A stretch of DNA of 64,000 nt from Agromyces fucosus (GTDB lineage Bacteria > Actinomycetota > Actinomycetes > Actinomycetales > Microbacteriaceae), in the NCBI RefSeq assembly GCF_004134865.1, contig NZ_SDPO01000003.1, positions 682,001 to 746,000 on the forward strand, read 5' to 3'. Position 1 is the stretch's first letter; each line of letters starts with the position of its first letter. This document shows positions 29,109 to 38,804 of this stretch, in pieces. The notes under the pieces are model-generated. The model was given only the letters and a program-made list of their open reading frames with translations. It was not told where the DNA came from and did not search any database. Made by a program: the position numbers and the translations under genes.

Positions 29109-30791
29109 ATGATGGAGATCACGGGCATCGGGATCGGCCAGGGGGTGGCCATCGGTGCAGTCGTGCGCATGGCGGACCGTCTGCCCGAACCGGCCGACGT
29201 GCCGACATCGCTCGATCCCGAACGCGAGACCGAGCGCGCGACGAACGCGCTGTCCGCCGTCGCCGTCGATCTCACGCAGCGCGGAGCGGCAGCCGGAGGT
29301 GCGGCCAAGGACGTGCTCGAGGCGCAGGCCATGATGGCCGAAGACCCGAGTCTCTTCGATCTCGTGACCGTGAGGCTTGCGAACGGGGCGACGGCGGAGC
29401 GAGCGGTGTTCGAGGCGTTCGCCGCATTCCGCGGTCTGCTCGCCGACATGGGCGGGTACATGGGGGAGCGGGCCGCCGATCTCGACGACATCTCGCAGCG
29501 CGTCATCGCGGAGTTGATGCAGGTGCCGGCTCCGGGGGTCCCCGATCCCGGGCATCCGTTCGTGCTCGTCGCACACGATCTCGCTCCTGCCGACACGGCG
29601 GTGCTCGACCTCGACCTGGTGCTCGCCCTCGTGACCGTCGAAGGAGGACCGACGTCGCACACGGCCATCCTCGCTCGCGAGAAGTCCATCGTCGCCGTGG
29701 TCGGTGCGAGCGATGCCGCGCACCTCGTCGACGGCGACACCGTCGTCGTGGACGCCGCCCGTGACGTCGTCGTCGCCTCGCCCACCGACGAGGTGCTGGC
29801 GGCCGCGCAGGCCCGGATCGCCGAGCGCGCGAGCCGGGCCGCCGCGCCGCTGGCACCCGGTGCACTCGCCGACGGCACGCCGGTGCCGTTGCTCGCGAAC
29901 CTCGGTTCCGTCGCGGGTGCCGCCGACGCCGTCCGACTCGGCGCAGAAGGGGTCGGGCTCTTCCGTACGGAGTTCCTGTTCCTCGATGCCGAGACCGCGC
30001 CGACCGCATCCCGCCAGCAGGCCGAGTACACGCGGCTGCTCGCGGCATTCCCTCGGCGGAAGGTGGTGGTCCGCGTGCTCGACGCGGGTGCGGACAAGCC
30101 GCTGGCCTTCGTCAACGATGCCCCCGAGTCGAACCCCGCCCTCGGGCTCCGCGGCATCCGTGCACTGAGGCGTGCCGAGCCGGTCCTGCGCGACCAGCTC
30201 ACGGCGCTCGCCGCCGCCGCCGCCGCGACGGAGGCCGAGCTCTGGGTCATGGCGCCGATGATCGCGACGGTCGAGGAGACGCGGTACTTCACCGCCCTTG
30301 CGAAGGAGCTCGGCATTCGGGTCGCGGGGGTGATGGTCGAGACCCCGTCGGCCGCACTCATCGCTGACCGGATTCTCGCGGCGGCCGACTTCGCCTCGAT
30401 CGGCACGAACGACCTCACCCAGTACACGATGGCCGCCGACCGCCTGCTCGGGACGGTCGCAGCGCTGCAGGACCCCTGGCACCCCGCGGTGCTCCGCTTG
30501 ATCGCCGAGGTCGGGGCGGCGGGCGCGGCGCAGGGGAAGCCCGTCGGCATCTGCGGCGAGGCCGCGGCCGATCCGCTGCTGGCCGTCGTGCTCGTCGGCC
30601 TCGGCGCCACCAGCCTGTCGATGTCGCCCTCGGCGCTCGCCGACGTGCGGGCTTCGTTGTCCCGGTTCAACCTGAGCGAGGCGAAGACGCTCGCGCGAGC
30701 GGCTCTCGTCGCAGATGGGGCGCTCGAGGCGCGAGCAGCTGCGGCCTCTGCGGCCGCGGAGATCGTCTCGCGCGAGGCATCCGGCACCTAG
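29109..30791 (+). CDS. ptsI: Phosphoenolpyruvate-protein phosphotransferase (PTS enzyme I)
   Basis: A 560-residue enzyme that moves phosphate from PEP to HPr at the head of the sugar PTS. ATG 29109 chosen: GGAGG lies eight bases upstream; the extension to 29013 has no site. The phosphorylated His184 sits in EGGPTSHTAILAR; the PEP barrel contains ALGLRGIRALRR, SIGTNDLTQYTMAADR and Cys482 in GICGEAAAD. No HPr gene adjoins it. TAGGGT at 29066 may be its -10 box. Slightly shorter than the E. coli enzyme (575). Confidence 0.96.
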   Translation: MMEITGIGIGQGVAIGAVVRMADRLPEPADVPTSLDPERETERATNALSAVAVDLTQRGAAAGGAAKDVLEAQAMMAEDPSLFDLVTVRLANGATAERAVFEAFAAFRGLLADMGGYMGERAADLDDISQRVIAELMQVPAPGVPDPGHPFVLVAHDLAPADTAVLDLDLVLALVTVEGGPTSHTAILAREKSIVAVVGASDAAHLVDGDTVVVDAARDVVVASPTDEVLAAAQARIAERASRAAAPLAPGALADGTPVPLLANLGSVAGAADAVRLGAEGVGLFRTEFLFLDAETAPTASRQQAEYTRLLAAFPRRKVVVRVLDAGADKPLAFVNDAPESNPALGLRGIRALRRAEPVLRDQLTALAAAAAATEAELWVMAPMIATVEETRYFTALAKELGIRVAGVMVETPSAALIADRILAAADFASIGTNDLTQYTMAADRLLGTVAALQDPWHPAVLRLIAEVGAAGAAQGKPVGICGEAAADPLLAVVLVGLGATSLSMSPSALADVRASLSRFNLSEAKTLARAALVADGALEARAAAASAAAEIVSREASGT

Positions 30792-30849
30792 CAGGTCGGG
30801 TCGCCGGCGCCCTTCGCGCCCTCGACTGGCGAAAACGCTCGGAATCACC

Positions 30850-30855
30850 TAGAGT
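30850..30855 (+). promoter_or_regulatory. Possible -10 box for the infA-rpmJ-rpsM region
   Basis: TAGAGT lies 122 bases before infA in the gap after ptsI. No convincing -35 is visible, so it is a tentative call. Confidence 0.3.
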
Positions 30856-30976
30856 TGACCCTTGGTGTTCTGCACGCCTGCTTCGGCATGCCTGACGGCC
30901 CCTCTCCAGGGGAAATCGGCTCGGCGAGCGGAACCATCGCACGACCAGCATCCCAACTCCAAGCGATAGTGAGGCT

Positions 30977-31198
30977 ATGGCCAAGAAAGACGGCGTCATC
31001 GAGATCGAAGGCTCGGTTGTCGAGGCCCTCCCGAACGCGATGTTCCGGGTGGAACTCACGAACGGACACAAGGTCCTCGCGCACATCTCAGGAAAGATGC
31101 GCCAGCACTACATCCGCATCCTCCCCGAGGACCGCGTGATCGTCGAGCTGAGCCCATACGACCTGACGCGCGGCCGCATCGTCTACCGCTACAAGTAA
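30977..31198 (+). CDS. infA: Translation initiation factor IF-1
   Basis: A 73-residue OB-fold protein beginning [27 protein letters not shown] and ending [11 protein letters not shown], a full-length match to bacterial IF-1. It blocks the ribosomal A site during initiation. It heads the infA-rpmJ-rpsM-rpsK group. Confidence 0.98.
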   Translation: MAKKDGVIEIEGSVVEALPNAMFRVELTNGHKVLAHISGKMRQHYIRILPEDRVIVELSPYDLTRGRIVYRYK

Positions 31199-31268
31199 CG
31201 GCTGCTCGGAAAGTAACGGCCCGCGACATCTCGCGGGTACGAGGACAGCGACACATCAAGGAACAATC

Positions 31269-31385
31269 GTGAAGGTCAACCCCAGCGTCAAGCCCATCTG
31301 CGACCACTGCAAGGTGATTCGCCGCCACGGCCGCGTCATGGTCATCTGCAAGTCGAACCCGCGCCACAAGCAGCGCCAGGGCTAG
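31269..31385 (+). CDS. rpmJ: 50S ribosomal protein L36
   Basis: A 38-residue protein starting at GTG 31269, preceded by AAGGAACAATC. Residues Cys11, Cys14, Cys27 and a following His form the zinc-binding set; [21 protein letters not shown] is the family signature with one extra residue (KS for the usual E). This is the zinc-binding form of L36. Confidence 0.96.
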   Translation: MKVNPSVKPICDHCKVIRRHGRVMVICKSNPRHKQRQG

Positions 31386-31546
31386 TCACCAGACGGCGGG
31401 GCGCACGCGCCCCGCATCCCCATAACTGAATACATCGGCAACGCCAGAACCGCAGACATCCACGGATGTCGCGGGGACACCTCGGGTCGGAGGCTCGGGC
31501 ACCGGCGTTGCTCCACACCTCCACTTCGAAACAGGAGAAGCCACAC

Positions 31547-31927
31547 ATGGCACGTCTGGCAGGAGTCGACATCCCGCGCGAGAAGCGCGTGGAGATCGCA
31601 CTGACTTACATTTACGGCGTCGGCCGCACGCGAGCGCTCACCACGCTCGCCGAGACCGGCATCGACGGAAACATCCGCGTGAAGGACCTCAGCGACGAGC
31701 AGCTCGTCGCGCTGCGCGACTACATCGAGGGCAACTTCAAGGTCGAGGGTGACCTCCGCCGCGAGGTCGCAGCAGACATCCGCCGCAAGGTCGAGATCGG
31801 CTCGTACGAGGGCATCCGCCACCGTCGCGGTCTCCCGGTCCGCGGCCAGCGCACCAAGACCAACGCTCGTACCCGCAAGGGCCCGAAGCGCACCGTTGCC
31901 GGCAAGAAGAAGCCCGGCCGCAAGTAA
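31547..31927 (+). CDS. rpsM: 30S ribosomal protein S13
   Basis: A 126-residue protein starting at ATG 31547 ([26 protein letters not shown]) with CAGGAGAAG upstream; the longer reading to 31466 is rejected. S13 joins 30S head, 50S L5 and P-site tRNA. The C-terminal [24 protein letters not shown] is conserved. Confidence 0.98.
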   Translation: MARLAGVDIPREKRVEIALTYIYGVGRTRALTTLAETGIDGNIRVKDLSDEQLVALRDYIEGNFKVEGDLRREVAADIRRKVEIGSYEGIRHRRGLPVRGQRTKTNARTRKGPKRTVAGKKKPGRK

Positions 31928-31959
31928 CCGCTCGTCGCCAGATCTAGGAGATTTCACAC

Positions 31960-32358
31960 ATGGCAGCACCCAAGGCGGCTACTCGCAAGCCGCGCAAGAA
32001 GGAAAAGAAGAACATCGCCGTGGGCCAGGCCCACATCAAGTCGACGTTCAACAACACGATCGTCTCGATCACCGACACCAACGGTGCCGTGATCAGCTGG
32101 GCCTCCTCCGGTGGCGTCGGCTTCAAGGGCTCGCGCAAGTCGACCCCGTTCGCCGCACAGCTCGCCGCCGAGTCGGCCGCGCGCCAGGCGCAGGAGCACG
32201 GCATGAAGAAGGTCGACGTGTTCGTCAAGGGTCCCGGCTCCGGCCGCGAGACCGCGATCCGCTCGCTCCAGGCCGCGGGCCTCGAGGTCGGCAGCATCAA
32301 CGACGTGACGCCCCAGGCTCACAACGGATGCCGCCCGCCCAAGCGTCGCCGCGTCTGA
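31960..32358 (+). CDS. rpsK: 30S ribosomal protein S11
   Basis: A 132-residue protein lining the exit-site mRNA path. Seen: [22 protein letters not shown] and the end [18 protein letters not shown]. In many actinobacteria rpsD follows; here a 138-base gap with a long hairpin leads directly to rpoA. Confidence 0.98.
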   Translation: MAAPKAATRKPRKKEKKNIAVGQAHIKSTFNNTIVSITDTNGAVISWASSGGVGFKGSRKSTPFAAQLAAESAARQAQEHGMKKVDVFVKGPGSGRETAIRSLQAAGLEVGSINDVTPQAHNGCRPPKRRRV

Positions 32359-32364
32359 TTCCCT

Positions 32365-32416
32365 CCCGGTGATCGAGGAGCAGTCCGGCTCAGCCGGGCT
32401 CTCCTCGATCGCCGGG
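32365..32416 (+). promoter_or_regulatory. Long hairpin in the S11/rpoA gap
   Basis: CCCGGTGATCGAGGAG (32365-32380) pairs with CTCCTCGATCGCCGGG (32401-32416) with one G-T-type mismatch, enclosing a second short hairpin (CCGGCT/GCCGGG). No T run follows. A possible rpoA -10 box (TATAGC, about 32465) lies downstream. Confidence 0.6.
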
Positions 32417-32496
32417 ACATCCGTTCTCTCACACAACTCAAGATCCTCGTACTCGCAGGTGTCATATAGCGGACACCCTGCCGAAAGGAATCAACA

Positions 32497-33483
32497 GTGC
32501 TGATCGCACAGCGCCCGACGCTCACCGAAGAGAACATCTCGGAGTTCCGTTCGCGTTTCGTGATCGAGCCCCTCGAGCCGGGCTTCGGTTACACCCTGGG
32601 CAACTCGCTCCGTCGCACCCTCCTCTCCTCGATCCCCGGCGCAGCCGTGACGAGCATCCGCATCGACGGCGTGCTCCACGAGTTCTCGACCGTTCCGGGC
32701 GTGAAGGAGGATGTCACCGAGATCATCCTCAACATCAAGAACCTGGTCGTCTCCAGCGAGCACGACGAGCCGATCACCGCGTACCTGCGCAAGCAGGGTG
32801 CCGGTGAGGTCACCGCAGCCGACATCTCCGCTCCGGCGGGCGTCGAGGTGCACAACCCCGAGCTGGTCATCGCGACGCTCAACGACTCGGCGAAGTTCGA
32901 GCTCGAGCTCACGATCGAGCGCGGCCGCGGCTACGTCTCGGCCAGCCAGAACCGCAACGAGTACTCCGAAGCCGGCCAGATCCCGGTCGACTCGATCTAC
33001 TCGCCGGTCCTGAAGGTCACCTACCGCGTCGAGGCCACCCGCGCCGGCGAGCGCACCGACTTCGACCGCCTCGTGGTCGACGTCGAGTCGAAGCCGGCCA
33101 TCACGCCGCGCGACGCGATCGCCTCGGCGGGCCGCACGCTCACCGAGCTGTTCGGTCTCGCCCGCGAGCTGAACACCGCTGCCGAGGGCATCGAGATCGG
33201 CCCCGCGCCGGTCGACGCCGTGCTCTCGAGCGAACTCTCGATCCCGATCGAAGACCTCGACCTCTCGGTGCGCAGCTACAACTGCCTGAAGCGCGAGGGC
33301 ATCAACACGGTGTCCGAGCTCGTCGCCCTGTCGGAGTCGCAGCTCATGAACATCCGCAACTTCGGCCAGAAGTCGGTGGATGAGGTCAAGGACAAGCTCA
33401 CCGAAATGGGCCTGTCGCTGAAGGACTCCGTCCCCGGATTCGACGGGGCCCACTTCTACACGGGCTTCGACGACGAGAACTAG
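32497..33483 (+). CDS. rpoA: RNA polymerase alpha subunit
   Basis: A 328-residue protein; GTG start with GAAAGGAATC upstream. The N-terminal domain (about 1-230) carries [25 protein letters not shown], the dimerisation core that nucleates polymerase assembly. A linker leads to the C-terminal domain (about 245-320), with [19 protein letters not shown] and the [14 protein letters not shown] helix-hairpin-helix that binds UP elements and activators. Confidence 0.98.
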   Translation: MLIAQRPTLTEENISEFRSRFVIEPLEPGFGYTLGNSLRRTLLSSIPGAAVTSIRIDGVLHEFSTVPGVKEDVTEIILNIKNLVVSSEHDEPITAYLRKQGAGEVTAADISAPAGVEVHNPELVIATLNDSAKFELELTIERGRGYVSASQNRNEYSEAGQIPVDSIYSPVLKVTYRVEATRAGERTDFDRLVVDVESKPAITPRDAIASAGRTLTELFGLARELNTAAEGIEIGPAPVDAVLSSELSIPIEDLDLSVRSYNCLKREGINTVSELVALSESQLMNIRNFGQKSVDEVKDKLTEMGLSLKDSVPGFDGAHFYTGFDDEN

Positions 33484-33533
33484 GCAGACCTCGCGGTCGC
33501 CCACCAACCCCCACCTACTGGAGAGAACGAACC

Positions 33534-34061
33534 ATGCCGAAGCCCACGAAGGGCCCCCGCCTCGGAGGCGGCCCCGCCCACGAGCGGTTGATGCTCGCGA
33601 ACCTCGCTGCAGCGCTGTTCACGCACAAGCGCATCACCACCACCGAGACGAAGGCCAAGCGCCTCCGCCCGCTGGCCGAGCGTCTCGTGACGTTCGGCAA
33701 GCGCGGCGACCTGCACGCGCGCCGTCGCGTGCTCGCCGTCATCGGCGACAAGACCGTCGTGCACGAGCTGTTCACGGTCATCGCCCCCCAGGTCGCCGAC
33801 CGTGAGGGCGGCTACACCCGCATCACGAAGATCGGCAACCGCAAGGGCGACAACGCGCCCATGGCGGTCATCGAGCTCGTGCTCGAGCCCGTGACCCCGA
33901 AGAAGCGCGCCGCGAAGCCGGCCGCCGCCGAGGCGCCCGTCGCCGAGGAGGCTCCGGCCGAGGTCGTCGAGGAGACGACCGAGGTCGAGGCGACCGACGC
34001 AGCCGCAGAGGAGACGACCGAGGTCGTCGCCGACGAGGCCGAGGCCGCAGAGGCCAAGTAG
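33534..34061 (+). CDS. rplQ: 50S ribosomal protein L17 with acidic C-terminal tail
   Basis: A 175-residue protein; L17 cores are about 115-125 residues. The core begins [29 protein letters not shown] and ends near residue 125. The remaining 50 residues are Ala/Glu/Val/Thr only ([21 protein letters not shown]), a strongly acidic low-complexity tail close to the tunnel exit. It ends the alpha operon and is followed by a strong terminator. Confidence 0.97.
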   Translation: MPKPTKGPRLGGGPAHERLMLANLAAALFTHKRITTTETKAKRLRPLAERLVTFGKRGDLHARRRVLAVIGDKTVVHELFTVIAPQVADREGGYTRITKIGNRKGDNAPMAVIELVLEPVTPKKRAAKPAAAEAPVAEEAPAEVVEETTEVEATDAAAEETTEVVADEAEAAEAK

Positions 34062-34076
34062 TCTCTCGCTTCATCA

Positions 34077-34110
34077 CGAAGGGCCCCGGTGCGAGCACCG
34101 GGGCCCTTCG
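34077..34110 (+). terminator. Intrinsic terminator after rplQ
   Basis: Perfect 16-bp GC-rich stem (34077-34092 with 34095-34110) with a minimal loop; the right arm ends CCCTTCG. It separates the ribosomal gene cluster from the following GNAT gene. Confidence 0.85.
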
Positions 34111-34135
34111 TCGTCCCCGCAGCGAGGTCGCCGTC

Positions 34136-34141
34136 TAGTCT
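34136..34141 (+). promoter_or_regulatory. -10 box of a leaderless transcript (TAGTCT)
   Basis: TAGTCT lies six bases before the GTG at 34148, which has no ribosome site; transcription should start at the codon. Confidence 0.55.
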
Positions 34142-34147
34142 TGAGCG

Positions 34148-35185
34148 GTGACCGAGCACGAACTCTCGCCCCTCTCCGAGCGCGTCTCGCCCCCCGACTC
34201 GCTCCCGAGCCTCGCGCATCCCGACGTCACCGCCTGGCGCCCCGTGGGCGACGACGACCTCGACCTGATCGAGGCACTCGAGGCGGCCATGGCGGCCGTC
34301 GATCATCCCGAGTACGCCGCGCCGCGGGACGAGCTCGCCGATGATCTCGGGATGTCGTTCGTCGACCGTGAGCGCGACACGATCGTCGCCCTCGATGCCG
34401 GTGGTCGCGCAGTGGCGTGGGGCGCGGCCTACCACCCGCCCGGCCGCGACACGCTCGTGCGCTCGATCCTCGTCGGCGGGGTGCACCCCGAGCTGCGCGG
34501 CCGCGGCATCGGCCGCGTGCTCATGGCGTGGCTCCGTGCTCGGGGCGAACAGCAGCTCGCCGCGTCCGCGCTCCGGCTCCCCGGGTGGATCATGGCCTTC
34601 TCCGACGACCGTGCCCGCGGGGCCGGACCGATGTTCGAGTCGGCGGGCTTCGCCCCGGCTCGGTACTTCGCCGGGCTGCGGCGCGATCTCGGTGAACCGC
34701 TCGCCGACGTCCGCGCCGGCGAGGGGATCCGCGTCGAGGCGCTGCGACCGGAACGCGTTGACGAGGTGAGGGCGGCGCGCAACGACGCCTTCCGCGATCA
34801 CTGGGGCAGCCAGCCGAGATCCGAGGAGGAATGGCGCGTGTTCGCCTCGAGCGCCGTGTTCCGCGCGGACCTCTCCGTCATCGCCGTCGACGAGGCGAGC
34901 GATCGCGTGGTGGGGTTCGTGCTGGCCGAGGTGAACGAAGCCGACTGGACCGGGCAGGGGTTCTCGAGCGTGCACGTTCCGCTCGTCGGCGTGGTGCGCG
35001 GCCATCGCGGGCGCGGCGTCGCCAAGGTGCTCCTGGCGGCACATCTCGTCGCCGCTCGTGCCGCACGGATCGAGTACTCGACGCTCGAGGTCGATGCCGC
35101 GAGCCCGACCGGCGCATTCGCGCTGTACGAGCGCATGGGATTCCGTGCGGCGACCACCGAGACCAGTTACACGATCGTCGTCTGA
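34148..35185 (+). CDS. Double GNAT-domain acetyltransferase
   Basis: A 345-residue protein with two GNAT domains. Domain 1 (about 25-180) has the acetyl-CoA loop VHPELRGRGIGRVLMAWL; domain 2 (about 195-345) has VVRGHRGRGVAKVLLAAHL and ends with the FALYERMGFRA motif. The two-domain layout resembles mycothiol synthase (MshD), but such tandem GNATs have many substrates, so MshD is not claimed. GTG start, leaderless. Confidence 0.85.
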   Translation: MTEHELSPLSERVSPPDSLPSLAHPDVTAWRPVGDDDLDLIEALEAAMAAVDHPEYAAPRDELADDLGMSFVDRERDTIVALDAGGRAVAWGAAYHPPGRDTLVRSILVGGVHPELRGRGIGRVLMAWLRARGEQQLAASALRLPGWIMAFSDDRARGAGPMFESAGFAPARYFAGLRRDLGEPLADVRAGEGIRVEALRPERVDEVRAARNDAFRDHWGSQPRSEEEWRVFASSAVFRADLSVIAVDEASDRVVGFVLAEVNEADWTGQGFSSVHVPLVGVVRGHRGRGVAKVLLAAHLVAARAARIEYSTLEVDAASPTGAFALYERMGFRAATTETSYTIVV

Positions 35186-35317
35186 CACCACCGAAGACGA
35201 TCGCGGATGCCGCGGCGCGAGTGCCGCGAACACGCCGTTCCGGCGTTTCGGGGCTGATGACGATGTGCCAGAATCTGTTCTCGGTACCGCCGTCAACGGT
35301 GCTCGAAGAGGAGCAGC

Positions 35318-36622
35318 GTGGCCGCCGTTCGCATCCCGGTCGACCGGGATCTCTCGATCGATTTCGCCCGTGCCTTCTGTCTGCCGATCGTGGTGCTCCT
35401 GCACGCCCTGCAGATGGGCATCGGCGGGGATCCGCTGCGCGCGTTCAATGCGCTCGACGGTTTCGAACCGCTCGCCTGGGCGACCTGGCCGCTCATGATC
35501 ATGCCCGTGTTCTTCATCTGCGGAGGGTTCGCCTCGATCACGCAGTGGCGGCGGTTGCGCGGACACGGCGAGACCGTCGCCCACTACGTCCGGATCCGCG
35601 CCATCCGCTTGGCGCAGCCCGTGGTGGGGGTCGTCGCGGCCGTCGGAGCGGTGCTCTCGGTCATGTTCCTCGCGGGCGTCGACACGGAGTTCCTCCGAAC
35701 GTTCGCGGTGCGGCTCGCCGAACCGCTCTGGTTCATTCCCGTCTACCTGATCTGTACGGCATTCGTGCCGATGATGTCGTGGCTGCATCGCCACGCTCCA
35801 TGGTCGGCCTACCTCGGGCTCGTGGGGGCGGTCGTCGTCGTCGACGTGCTCACGCGCGGGTTCGACGTGCCGGTCGGCGCCCTCAACTGGATCTTCGTGT
35901 GGCTGTTCGCCCAGCAGCTCGGATTCGGCCTCCGCGACGGCTGGTTCGCCCGTCGCTCGCGACTGGTGCTCCTCGCCGCCGCCGCCGGGGCGTACGTCGT
36001 CATCGGGGTGCTCGTGACCTGGTTCGGGTACTCGCACGACATGCTCGACAACCTCAATCCGCCGACTTTGGCGATCCTCGCCCTCGCGCTCGGGCAGGCC
36101 TGCCTGTTCGCGCTCGCCCAGCCCCTCATCCGGCGCATGATGCAGTGGCGGCCGATGCTCGGCGCGGTCTTCGTCTTCGGCGTCTACGGCATGGTCATCT
36201 ATCTCTGGCACACGTTCGCGATGGCTGTCGTGACGGCCCTGGACCTCGCGTTCGGGCTGCCGTTCCCGCCGGTGCTGTCGCCGGCGTGGTGGGCGACGCG
36301 TCCGCTCTGGATCGCCGCCATCGCCGTCGTGATCGCCGGATGCTGCATGATCGTGCCGCGCGTCGAGTCGCGGTGGCCGAAGCCGATCGACCGGCGAACC
36401 CCGCTCGCTGCGGTCCTGTTGTGGAGTGCGTGCGCGGTGGCCGGCGTCGGGGTGCTGCTCGTGCTCGGCTACCTCCCGTGGCAGAACGGACTGCTGGGGT
36501 GGGCGCTCGTGACCGTCGCGGTGGTCGCGCTCATCGTGGGCGGCCCCGGATCGCGCGTGCAGAACACCGTCACGGCGCCCGAGGTGCGGAGCCCGGCGTC
36601 GTCCACCGTCGCGCGCTCGTAG
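35318..36622 (+). CDS. Acyltransferase 3 family membrane protein
   Basis: A 434-residue membrane protein with about ten membrane segments. GTG start after GAGGAGC. Signatures: DLSIDFARAFCLPIVVLLHAL near the N-terminus, FFICGGFAS, and YGMVIYLWHTFAM near residue 300. It differs in sequence from the acyltransferase at 14240. It likely acylates an extracellular or lipid-linked sugar; the substrate is unknown. No SGNH domain follows. Confidence 0.85.
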   Translation: MAAVRIPVDRDLSIDFARAFCLPIVVLLHALQMGIGGDPLRAFNALDGFEPLAWATWPLMIMPVFFICGGFASITQWRRLRGHGETVAHYVRIRAIRLAQPVVGVVAAVGAVLSVMFLAGVDTEFLRTFAVRLAEPLWFIPVYLICTAFVPMMSWLHRHAPWSAYLGLVGAVVVVDVLTRGFDVPVGALNWIFVWLFAQQLGFGLRDGWFARRSRLVLLAAAAGAYVVIGVLVTWFGYSHDMLDNLNPPTLAILALALGQACLFALAQPLIRRMMQWRPMLGAVFVFGVYGMVIYLWHTFAMAVVTALDLAFGLPFPPVLSPAWWATRPLWIAAIAVVIAGCCMIVPRVESRWPKPIDRRTPLAAVLLWSACAVAGVGVLLVLGYLPWQNGLLGWALVTVAVVALIVGGPGSRVQNTVTAPEVRSPASSTVARS

Positions 36623-36625
36623 GCT
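36620..36625 (+). promoter_or_regulatory. -10 box of a leaderless truA transcript (TAGGCT)
   Basis: TAGGCT lies seven bases before the truA ATG. The same TAGGCTTGAGGGCATG string precedes tsaB at 45186. Confidence 0.6.
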
Positions 36626-36632
36626 TGAGGGC

Positions 36633-37631
36633 ATGGTCGCCCCCGAACCCGTCGCATCGCCAGGCCCCGGTCCCCGCCCGGAGCCAGGCGCCGGCGCGTC
36701 CGGCGACGGTGCCTCCGACGCCGAGCAGGTCCGCCTGCGGCTCGCGATCGCGTACGACGGCACGGACTTCAACGGATGGAGCCGTCAGCCCGGGCTGCGC
36801 ACGGTCCAGGGGGTCGTCGAAGACGCCTTGGGGGTGCTCTTCCGGCGCACGGGCACGTCGCCGCGACTGACGGTCGCCGGGCGCACCGATGCCGGCGTGC
36901 ACGCCGTCGGACAGGTGGCCCACTTCGACGTTCCGCCGGCGGCACTGGCGTCGGTGACGCGGCCGCGCCGTGGGCACGACTCCGGGTCGGATGACGCGGA
37001 GCCCCCAGGAGTGCTGCTCCGCCGGCTCACCGGGATCATCGGGGCATCCGATTCCGATGTCGTGGTGACGGCGGCCTCGCTCGCGCCCGACGGGTTCGAC
37101 GCGCGCTTCTCCGCCATCTGGCGCCGCTACGAGTACCGCATCGCGGATTCCGCCGCCGCGCGCGATCCGCTGGATCGGCACCGTACCGTCTGGCGGCCGC
37201 GCGGACTCGACACGGAGCGAATGGATGCCGCAGCGCACACCCTGCTCGGCCTGCACGACTTCGCCGCGTTCTGCAAGCCGCGGGCCGGTGCCACGACCAT
37301 CCGCACCCTGGAGTCCTTCCGATGGCGACGCGACGCCGATGGCGTGCTCGTGGCATCGCTGCAAGCCGACGCCTTCTGCCATTCGATGGTTCGCGCGCTG
37401 ATCGGAGCCGCGGTCGCGGTCGGCGAGGGCCGCCTCGACGTCGATGCTCCCGCCGAGCTGCTGCGCGCCGGGGAGCGGACGAACGCGTTCATGGTCATGC
37501 CGGCGAAGGGGCTCGTGCTCACCGAGGTCGGCTACCCCGATGATCACGAACTCGAGATCCGGGCGGCGCAGACGCGAGCGCGGCGCCGACTCAACGTCCA
37601 GGTCGACGATGAGGCGGATGCGGGGGAGTGA
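36633..37631 (+). CDS. truA: tRNA pseudouridine synthase A
   Basis: A 332-residue enzyme that makes pseudouridine at tRNA positions 38-40. An N-terminal Pro/Gly/Ala-rich lead of about 35 residues precedes LRLAIAYDGTDFNGWSRQPGLRTVQG; the catalytic Asp86 lies in GRTDAGVHA. Residues about 110-128 (RRGHDSGSDDAEPPG) are an insert not in E. coli TruA. Its place after the alpha operon and before rplM is normal for bacteria. Confidence 0.95.
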   Translation: MVAPEPVASPGPGPRPEPGAGASGDGASDAEQVRLRLAIAYDGTDFNGWSRQPGLRTVQGVVEDALGVLFRRTGTSPRLTVAGRTDAGVHAVGQVAHFDVPPAALASVTRPRRGHDSGSDDAEPPGVLLRRLTGIIGASDSDVVVTAASLAPDGFDARFSAIWRRYEYRIADSAAARDPLDRHRTVWRPRGLDTERMDAAAHTLLGLHDFAAFCKPRAGATTIRTLESFRWRRDADGVLVASLQADAFCHSMVRALIGAAVAVGEGRLDVDAPAELLRAGERTNAFMVMPAKGLVLTEVGYPDDHELEIRAAQTRARRRLNVQVDDEADAGE

Positions 37632-37642
37632 GGCGGCGTCGA

Positions 37643-37672
37643 TTGGACGCGTGCCCCTGGAGCCGCTAAGCT
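37643..37672 (+). promoter_or_regulatory. Promoter of rplM-rpsI
   Basis: TTGGAC (37643-37648) and TAAGCT (37667-37672) are 18 bases apart. The leader to the rplM GTG would be about 125 bases. Confidence 0.6.
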
Positions 37673-37805
37673 TGCCCTTTGGTGCCGTCCTCTGCGGCGG
37701 CATCCGAAGTTGAGCCCTCCACCAGGGCGTTCGAACGCATCGCGGTCGAACACCCACCGGAGTGGGATTCACGAACCCCTCACTCGATCAGAAAGCAGTA
37801 GTTCC

Positions 37806-38252
37806 GTGACGCGCACGTTCACTCCCAAGCCGTCCGACATCCAGCACGACTGGGTCGTCATCGACGCAACCGATATCGTTCTCGGTCGCCTCGCGAGCCA
37901 CACCGCAGCCCTGCTGCGCGGCAAGCACAAGGCGATCTTCGCGAACCACGTCGACACCGGTGACTTCGTCATCATCGTCAACGCCGACAAGGTGGCCCTC
38001 ACCGGCCAGAAGCTCGAGCAGAAGAAGGCCTACCGCCACTCGGGCTACCCGGGCGGTCTCACGGCCGTCAGCTACGCCGAGCTCCTCGAGAAGAACCCCG
38101 TCCGCGCCGTCGAGAAGGCGATCCGCGGCATGCTCCCGAAGAACTCGCTCGGTCGGGCCCAGCTCAAGAAGCTGAAGGTCTACACCGGCCCGGAGCACCC
38201 GCACGCGGCTCAGCAGCCGAAGCTGTACACCCTCACCCAGGTCGCCCAGTAA
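37806..38252 (+). CDS. rplM: 50S ribosomal protein L13
   Basis: A 148-residue protein. GTG at 37806 is used ([31 protein letters not shown] after initiation), with AGAAAGCAG upstream; the reading upstream to 37710 is leader. L13 is an early 50S assembly protein. [31 protein letters not shown] is the family signature. Confidence 0.97.
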   Translation: MTRTFTPKPSDIQHDWVVIDATDIVLGRLASHTAALLRGKHKAIFANHVDTGDFVIIVNADKVALTGQKLEQKKAYRHSGYPGGLTAVSYAELLEKNPVRAVEKAIRGMLPKNSLGRAQLKKLKVYTGPEHPHAAQQPKLYTLTQVAQ

Positions 38253-38295
38253 TTCCGGCACCCTCGACGTTCTCGAAATAAGGATTCACACCACC

Positions 38296-38781
38296 ATGGC
38301 GAAGATCGCAGACCAGATCGAAGCGGCTCCCGAGAGCTACACCACCGAGAGTGCCCCCGAGGCAGCTCCCACCGCCCCCCGGGCCGTGCTCAACGTGTCG
38401 GGCGCGGCCGTCGGCCGTCGCAAGCAGGCGATCGCCCGCGCGCGCCTCGTTCCCGGCGCCGGCAACATCACCGTCAACGGCCGCGAGTTCGCGGCCTACT
38501 TCCCCAACAAGCTGCACCAGCAGCTCATCACCGACCCGTTCACGGTGCTCGAGCTCATCGGCTCGTACGACGTGGTCGCGAAGATCACGGGTGGCGGCCC
38601 CTCGGGCCAGGCAGGCGCGCTGCGTCTCGCCATCGCCCGTGCACTGAACGAGATCGACCGCGAGAACAACCGCGCGACGCTCAAGAAGTCGGGCTTCCTC
38701 ACGCGTGACGCTCGCGTCATCGAGCGCAAGAAGGCCGGTCTCAAGAAGGCCCGCAAGGCGCCGCAGTTCTCGAAGCGCTGA
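38296..38781 (+). CDS. rpsI: 30S ribosomal protein S9
   Basis: A 161-residue protein; the core (about 130 residues) starts at [33 protein letters not shown]. The 35-residue N-terminal lead is Ala/Pro/Glu-rich. S9 ends [12 protein letters not shown], the basic tail that contacts P-site tRNA. It pairs with rplM as in most bacteria. Confidence 0.97.
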   Translation: MAKIADQIEAAPESYTTESAPEAAPTAPRAVLNVSGAAVGRRKQAIARARLVPGAGNITVNGREFAAYFPNKLHQQLITDPFTVLELIGSYDVVAKITGGGPSGQAGALRLAIARALNEIDRENNRATLKKSGFLTRDARVIERKKAGLKKARKAPQFSKR

Positions 38782-38804
38782 TCCCAGCGTCCGGTTCTCC
38801 GTAC

